Source: Clostridiales bacterium
Lineage (GTDB): Bacteria > Bacillota > Clostridia > Peptostreptococcales > Natronincolaceae
DNA length: 8,880 nt
Direction: 5' to 3'
NCBI GenBank assembly: GCA_012800145.1
Contig: JAAZJW010000177.1
Location: 1 to 8,880, forward strand
Notes under the pieces: model-generated
The model's database searches: none
The model's input: only the letters and a program-made list of their open reading frames with translations
What the model was told of the DNA's origin: nothing
Shown: in pieces, positions 4,801 through 8,880 of the stretch
Numbering within the stretch: the stretch's first letter is position 1
Layout: each line of letters starts with the position of its first letter
Translations under genes and position numbers: made by a program

Positions 4801-7232
4801 TGATTTCAATTAAGGGAGTAATAATGTCAGGGGGAATAGGTACCAGACTTAGACCGCTAACTTGTCATTTGCCTAAGCCGATGGTGCCTATTTTCAATAA
4901 ACCGGTAATGGAATATGGTATAGATCTTTTAAAAAAATATGGAGTTAATGATATTGCGGTTACATTATGCTACTTACCCGAAATAATAATGGATTATTTC
5001 GGAGATGGTTCCAAATTCGGTGTTAATATGAATTATTATATTGAAGATAAACCCTTGGGCACGGGGGGCAGTGTAAAAAATGCACATGAATTTTTCGATG
5101 GTACCTTCATCGTGATAAGCGGGGATGCTTTTACAAATATAGATTTGAAAAAAGCTTATAATTTCCATAGGGAAAAGGATTCCAAGGCTACCTTGGTATT
5201 GAGCAGGGAACCGGTGCCTTTAGAATATGGGGTGGTTGTTACAGATAATAAGGGAATGATAATAAGATTCCTGGAAAAACCCAGCTGGGGGGAAGTCTTT
5301 AGCGATACCATCAACACCGGTATATATATACTGGAACCGGAAGTGTTGGATTACTACGAACAGGGGGAGAATTTTGATTTTAGTAAGGACTTGTTTCCGA
5401 AACTCCTTCGGGACAGTGTACCCATGTACGGATATATAACTGAAGAATATTGGTGCGATGTAGGGGATTTAAATACATACATAGAAACCCATGCTGATAT
5501 ATTGTCTGATGAAAAAAAACATTATCTATTGGGAAAAGAACAGGGTAAAGGTACTTGGATAGGGGAAGGGACTATTTTAGAAAAGGGAGTTAAAATACAT
5601 CCTCCAATTCATATAGGTAAGAATTCTCTAATAAAAGAGGACGCAGTAATAGGTCCTTATACAGCCATAGGAAACAATTGCACGATAGGAGAAGGTGCTT
5701 CCATAAAAAGAAGTATCATATGGGATGGCGTAAATATATCTAAAAATTGTGAAATCAGAAAATCTACTATATGCAACAATGTATATGTAGGCCAGCGAAG
5801 TAGAATATTTGAGGGAGCAGTGATAGGCTCTTGTTCTAAAATATTCAGAGATAGCACAATAAAACCCAACGTTAAAATATGGCCCTACAAGATAATAGAC
5901 GAAAAAATGACAGTTAGAAATAATTTAATATGGGAAAAGAAAATGTCCAGAAAATTATTTGGGGATAGAAACATTTCAGGGGTATTTAATGAGAGCATAA
6001 CCCCGGAGGTAGCTACCGGTTTGGGTACTGCTTTTGCTACTGTTATGGATGGGAAAGGGACCTTTCTTATAAGCAGTGATGAACACAACCTGTCAAAATC
6101 TATAAAAAATTCTATTATTTCGGGCATGCTTTCAACCGGGGCCCAGGTTATAGATATTAAAAACAGCACTATACCCATATGCAGGTTTGGAGTAAGGCAT
6201 TTTAAAACAGATGGTGGGATCCATGTAAGGAAAGACAATTCTTATGAAAACATGGTTTACATAGAATTTATTGATAAAGACGGAGCAAACATTGACAAAA
6301 ATAGATCAAAAAAAATTGAAAACTGTTTAGCTATAGAAAGTTTTAAAAGATGTTCAGGCATAGCAATTGAGGATGTGGTGAATATATATAATTTTTCCGC
6401 AATTTATTTAAAAAACGGGAGGAACCAACTGGGTAGCATGGACAAAATTAAAAATCGAAAGCCCGGATTAATTATATCTTCTCCATCACGGAATTTATGT
6501 GATTTAGCGGAAAAATATTTAAGGGATATAGGATGCCAAGTTAAGGCAATCAGATATAATAACGAATTAAAAATAGAGGATATTCGAAATATGGTGTCGG
6601 AGGAACAGGAAGATCTAGGTTTGTTGTATGACGAAAATGGGGAAAAGGTAGCATTAACAGACGGGACAAATATTGTTCAGGATGAAAAGTACTACTTGCT
6701 ATCTTTACTGATAGGCCTCAGAAGTGGAGAGATGGAAAACGCTGTAATTCCATACAATTATCCCAGGGTTATGGAAAGGCTGGTTGAGGAACATAAGGGG
6801 CATGTAATTTATAGTAAATCCAATGTGTCCTATGTTATTCAAATGATAATGAAAGAAAAAGCCGATTTCCAATACATATTGAATTTTGACAGTATTTGGG
6901 CTACAGGAAGGATAATAGACTATCTTGTGGGAAATAATACCACATTAGATAGGATTATGGGGGAATTACCGGAGTATTTTTATTTAAAAAAGGAAGTTCC
7001 GTGTAAATGGAACGATAAGGGAAGTATCATACGAAGGCTGACAGAGGATAGTGGAGAAGGTACTGAGCTTAAGGAAGGTGTAAGGTTTATAGACGATAAA
7101 GGATGGGCCTTGATTATTCCCGACGAGGAAAGGCCTGTATTTAATTTATACACAGAAGGCTATAATGAAGAATATGCGGAGGAATTATGGACCAAATATG
7201 ATGAAAAAATTAAAAAAATGATGAAAGATTGA
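4800..7232 (+). CDS. Sugar-phosphate nucleotidyltransferase / left-handed beta-helix / degenerate phosphohexomutase fusion
   Basis: Up to 810 residues, cytoplasmic. Residues 1-240 are a nucleotidyltransferase making NDP-sugar from NTP and a sugar 1-phosphate: MSGGIGTRLRPLT (9-21), LPKPM (24-28), LGTGGS (86-91), ISGDAFTNIDL (106-116, D109 for metal), a FLEKP motif and YWCDVGD. Residues 245-380 are a hexapeptide beta-helix. From about 382 a phosphoglucomutase/phosphomannomutase-type region follows, but its motifs are gone: the TASHNP-like loop reads GGIHVR (472-477), the DGDxDR loop reads DENGEK (611-616), and the RxSGTEP loop reads IPDEERP (773-779). The transferase half looks intact; the mutase half is probably inactive. 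Relatives are often named mannose-1-phosphate guanylyltransferase, but the nucleotide and sugar cannot be read here. The interval is drawn from GTG, the only conventional codon retaining strand 1; ATT at 4809 is better placed for the ribosome. The next gene starts 36 bases downstream, suggesting an operon. Confidence 0.9.
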   Translation: MISIKGVIMSGGIGTRLRPLTCHLPKPMVPIFNKPVMEYGIDLLKKYGVNDIAVTLCYLPEIIMDYFGDGSKFGVNMNYYIEDKPLGTGGSVKNAHEFFDGTFIVISGDAFTNIDLKKAYNFHREKDSKATLVLSREPVPLEYGVVVTDNKGMIIRFLEKPSWGEVFSDTINTGIYILEPEVLDYYEQGENFDFSKDLFPKLLRDSVPMYGYITEEYWCDVGDLNTYIETHADILSDEKKHYLLGKEQGKGTWIGEGTILEKGVKIHPPIHIGKNSLIKEDAVIGPYTAIGNNCTIGEGASIKRSIIWDGVNISKNCEIRKSTICNNVYVGQRSRIFEGAVIGSCSKIFRDSTIKPNVKIWPYKIIDEKMTVRNNLIWEKKMSRKLFGDRNISGVFNESITPEVATGLGTAFATVMDGKGTFLISSDEHNLSKSIKNSIISGMLSTGAQVIDIKNSTIPICRFGVRHFKTDGGIHVRKDNSYENMVYIEFIDKDGANIDKNRSKKIENCLAIESFKRCSGIAIEDVVNIYNFSAIYLKNGRNQLGSMDKIKNRKPGLIISSPSRNLCDLAEKYLRDIGCQVKAIRYNNELKIEDIRNMVSEEQEDLGLLYDENGEKVALTDGTNIVQDEKYYLLSLLIGLRSGEMENAVIPYNYPRVMERLVEEHKGHVIYSKSNVSYVIQMIMKEKADFQYILNFDSIWATGRIIDYLVGNNTTLDRIMGELPEYFYLKKEVPCKWNDKGSIIRRLTEDSGEGTELKEGVRFIDDKGWALIIPDEERPVFNLYTEGYNEEYAEELWTKYDEKIKKMMKD

Positions 7233-7268
7233 TTTGGAAGCATATAGGTTAAAGGAGTGGGGTTCAAT

Positions 7269-8880
7269 ATGTGGGCGAGAGTTAAAGACGGTATGCTAGA
7301 TCATGGAGCGGAAACAGGCATGCTATATAGAACAGACAAAAAAGCTAATGTAAAAGGCTTCCTTCTAAATAGATTGGATGAAAGTTTTAAAGATATAGAA
7401 AATGCTTATTTAAAATTTAATGAAGACCTAGCTATAGGTAAATCTTTGCCTCAGGGGACAGAATGGATCCTGGATAATTTTTATTTAATCGAGCTAATTT
7501 ATAAGGAACTTAAAATTGATCTGAAAAAAGAAGAGAACATTGTATTGAATGTAATAGAAACGCATCCTTTGAGAGGTTACCCCAGGGTATATGCCCTGGC
7601 ACTGGAATTGATACATCACTCTGTAGGAAACATTTCTGAAGAGGTCCTGATAGAGTTTGTAAATGATTTTCAAAAGGAGGAAATATTGACCCTGGAGGAA
7701 ATAGCGAGATTCTATACTGTTCTTACCCTGGGTTTGATGGAATATATCAGAAATATTGTATCAAACCTTATCAAGGTAAGTGGTGATTGGGAAGAAATAG
7801 ACAAAATCGATCTATCCATGGAGAAAAATCTTGAGGAAATTATAGAAAATGTACATATTATGGATTCCACAAAGGTAGAAAGGCTGATTCGGAGGATAAG
7901 GGAAGACGAATGTGAATTCCAGTTGATACTGGAAACAATCGATAAAAGATTGAATTATGTACATAAAAATATAAAGGAGATACTGGAGAAGGAATACATG
8001 GTTCAATCTAAATATAAGGTGTCTTTGGGCTATGGAATAAATTCCATAAGGAATACCTCTTCCCTCAATTGGGAAAGGGTTTTTAAATCTATTTCCTTTG
8101 TAGAAAGAGTGTTTGAGGAAGACCCCCTGGAGGTATATGAAAATATGGAGAGCCGTGCAAAAAATCACTACAGACATGAAACTCAAAAGTTGGCCGAAAA
8201 GTTTAAGGTGCAGGAAATTTTCATATCCAAGAAGGTTTTGGAATTTGCCGGAGAGGAATGGGACAAGGGTAGCAGGGATAAAAAGGCCCATATAGGATAT
8301 TATCTGGTAGATCGAGGAAAAGATAAGCTATTCAGCTATTTTGGTTATAGCAACAAGGATACCGGTGTTTATTTGGGGAAATATAGTTATTATTATCTCC
8401 CTATCATTTTGTTGTCCATTCTTTTAGCATACCTTTTTGGCAGATATGCTTTTAACAGGGGAAATTTATATTGGGGCATACTAATATTTATTGTAACATT
8501 TGTCCCTTTTATGACCATCTCGATAAATATATTGAACCATATATATTTTAAAAAATTTAAGCCGAGAGCACTACCGAAAATTGATTATAAACAGGATATA
8601 CCCAAGGAATACAGCACTTTTGTTGTTGTTCCCACCCTTTTGCCTGATGAAGAAAGGGTGGAGGAATTAGCGAAAAGTTTAGAAATTCATTATTTGTCCA
8701 ATCGGGGGGAAAATATTTATTTTGGGTTAATAGGAGATTTTAAGGATGCAGACCGAGAAACTACGGAAAATGATGAAAAAATAGTAAACAGGGGGCTGGA
8801 GGTTATAAACGAATTAAATAAAAAATATAGCAGAGAAGGGGATATTTTTTATTTTTTTCATAGGAAGAGGGTATACTCCG
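7269..8880 (+). CDS. Cyclic beta-1,2-glucan synthase-like (NdvB/ChvB family) glycosyltransferase, N-terminal part (cut by window edge)
   Basis: The open frame gives 537 residues and runs off the window. Full-length members exceed 2,000 residues and combine an N-terminal region, a membrane-embedded GT84 glucosyltransferase using UDP-glucose, and a C-terminal GH94 phosphorylase-like domain. Recognisable are LPQGTEWILDNFYLIE (family N-terminal motif, about residue 60-76), HPLRGYPRVYALALELIHHS, LTLEEIARFYTVLTLGLMEYIRN, two membrane segments (about 377-396 and 401-422), and TFVVVPTLLPDEERVEEL (450-467) followed by LEIHYLSNRGENIYFGLIGDF, the opening of the GT84 domain. The catalytic aspartates lie beyond the edge. 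There is no signal peptide. AAAGGAG lies 11 bases before the ATG, slightly long spacing. It probably shares a transcript with the preceding nucleotidyltransferase fusion. The family assignment is firm; cyclisation and linkage type are inferred. Confidence 0.88.
   Translation, partial: MWARVKDGMLDHGAETGMLYRTDKKANVKGFLLNRLDESFKDIENAYLKFNEDLAIGKSLPQGTEWILDNFYLIELIYKELKIDLKKEENIVLNVIETHPLRGYPRVYALALELIHHSVGNISEEVLIEFVNDFQKEEILTLEEIARFYTVLTLGLMEYIRNIVSNLIKVSGDWEEIDKIDLSMEKNLEEIIENVHIMDSTKVERLIRRIREDECEFQLILETIDKRLNYVHKNIKEILEKEYMVQSKYKVSLGYGINSIRNTSSLNWERVFKSISFVERVFEEDPLEVYENMESRAKNHYRHETQKLAEKFKVQEIFISKKVLEFAGEEWDKGSRDKKAHIGYYLVDRGKDKLFSYFGYSNKDTGVYLGKYSYYYLPIILLSILLAYLFGRYAFNRGNLYWGILIFIVTFVPFMTISINILNHIYFKKFKPRALPKIDYKQDIPKEYSTFVVVPTLLPDEERVEELAKSLEIHYLSNRGENIYFGLIGDFKDADRETTENDEKIVNRGLEVINELNKKYSREGDIFYFFHRKRVYS

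Noticed and set aside
7812..8291. Minus-strand open frame of 159 codons inside the glucan synthase gene.
   Set aside because: It is antisense to family-specific motifs of the plus-strand protein; its hydrophobic look is a by-product of the AT-rich complement.

Overview
The window looks like chromosomal DNA from an AT-rich, low-GC Gram-positive anaerobe of the Clostridia. The evidence is the strong AGGAGG-type ribosome binding sites, sigma-A style TTGACA/TATAAT promoters, U-tailed terminators, AT-biased codons, and close resemblance to clostridial members of each protein family. The exact genus cannot be read from the sequence.

Layout: on the minus strand lie a meso-diaminopimelate dehydrogenase gene (ddh, cut by the left edge, 1-490) and, 74 bases upstream of it, an EAL-HDOD signalling protein (565-1773). 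A 233-base divergent region (1774-2006) carries one good promoter in each direction. On the plus strand follow a stand-alone dihydrolipoamide dehydrogenase (2007-3413) closed by a strong terminator; a 264-base regulatory region with three palindromes around a consensus promoter; a COG0731-type radical SAM protein (3678-4604) with its own terminator; a second leader region with an imperfect repeat and an attenuator-like hairpin; and an apparent two-gene operon of a nucleotidyltransferase/left-handed beta-helix/degenerate phosphohexomutase fusion (4800-7232) and the N-terminal part of a cyclic beta-1,2-glucan synthase-like glycosyltransferase (7269-8880, cut by the right edge).

How they work together: ddh belongs to lysine and peptidoglycan precursor supply. 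The EAL-HDOD protein probably belongs to cyclic-di-GMP or stress signalling. The lipoamide dehydrogenase has no E1/E2 or glycine-cleavage partner beside it and probably serves complexes encoded elsewhere. The last two genes form the most coherent unit: the first could make an NDP-sugar and the second is of a family that polymerises glucose from UDP-glucose into a beta-1,2-glucan. The points most worth following are the mutase half of the fusion, which has lost its catalytic motifs; its likely AUU start codon; the palindromes around the radical SAM promoter; and the glucan synthase in a Gram-positive setting. I saw no CRISPR array, tRNA, rRNA, insertion sequence or phage gene.
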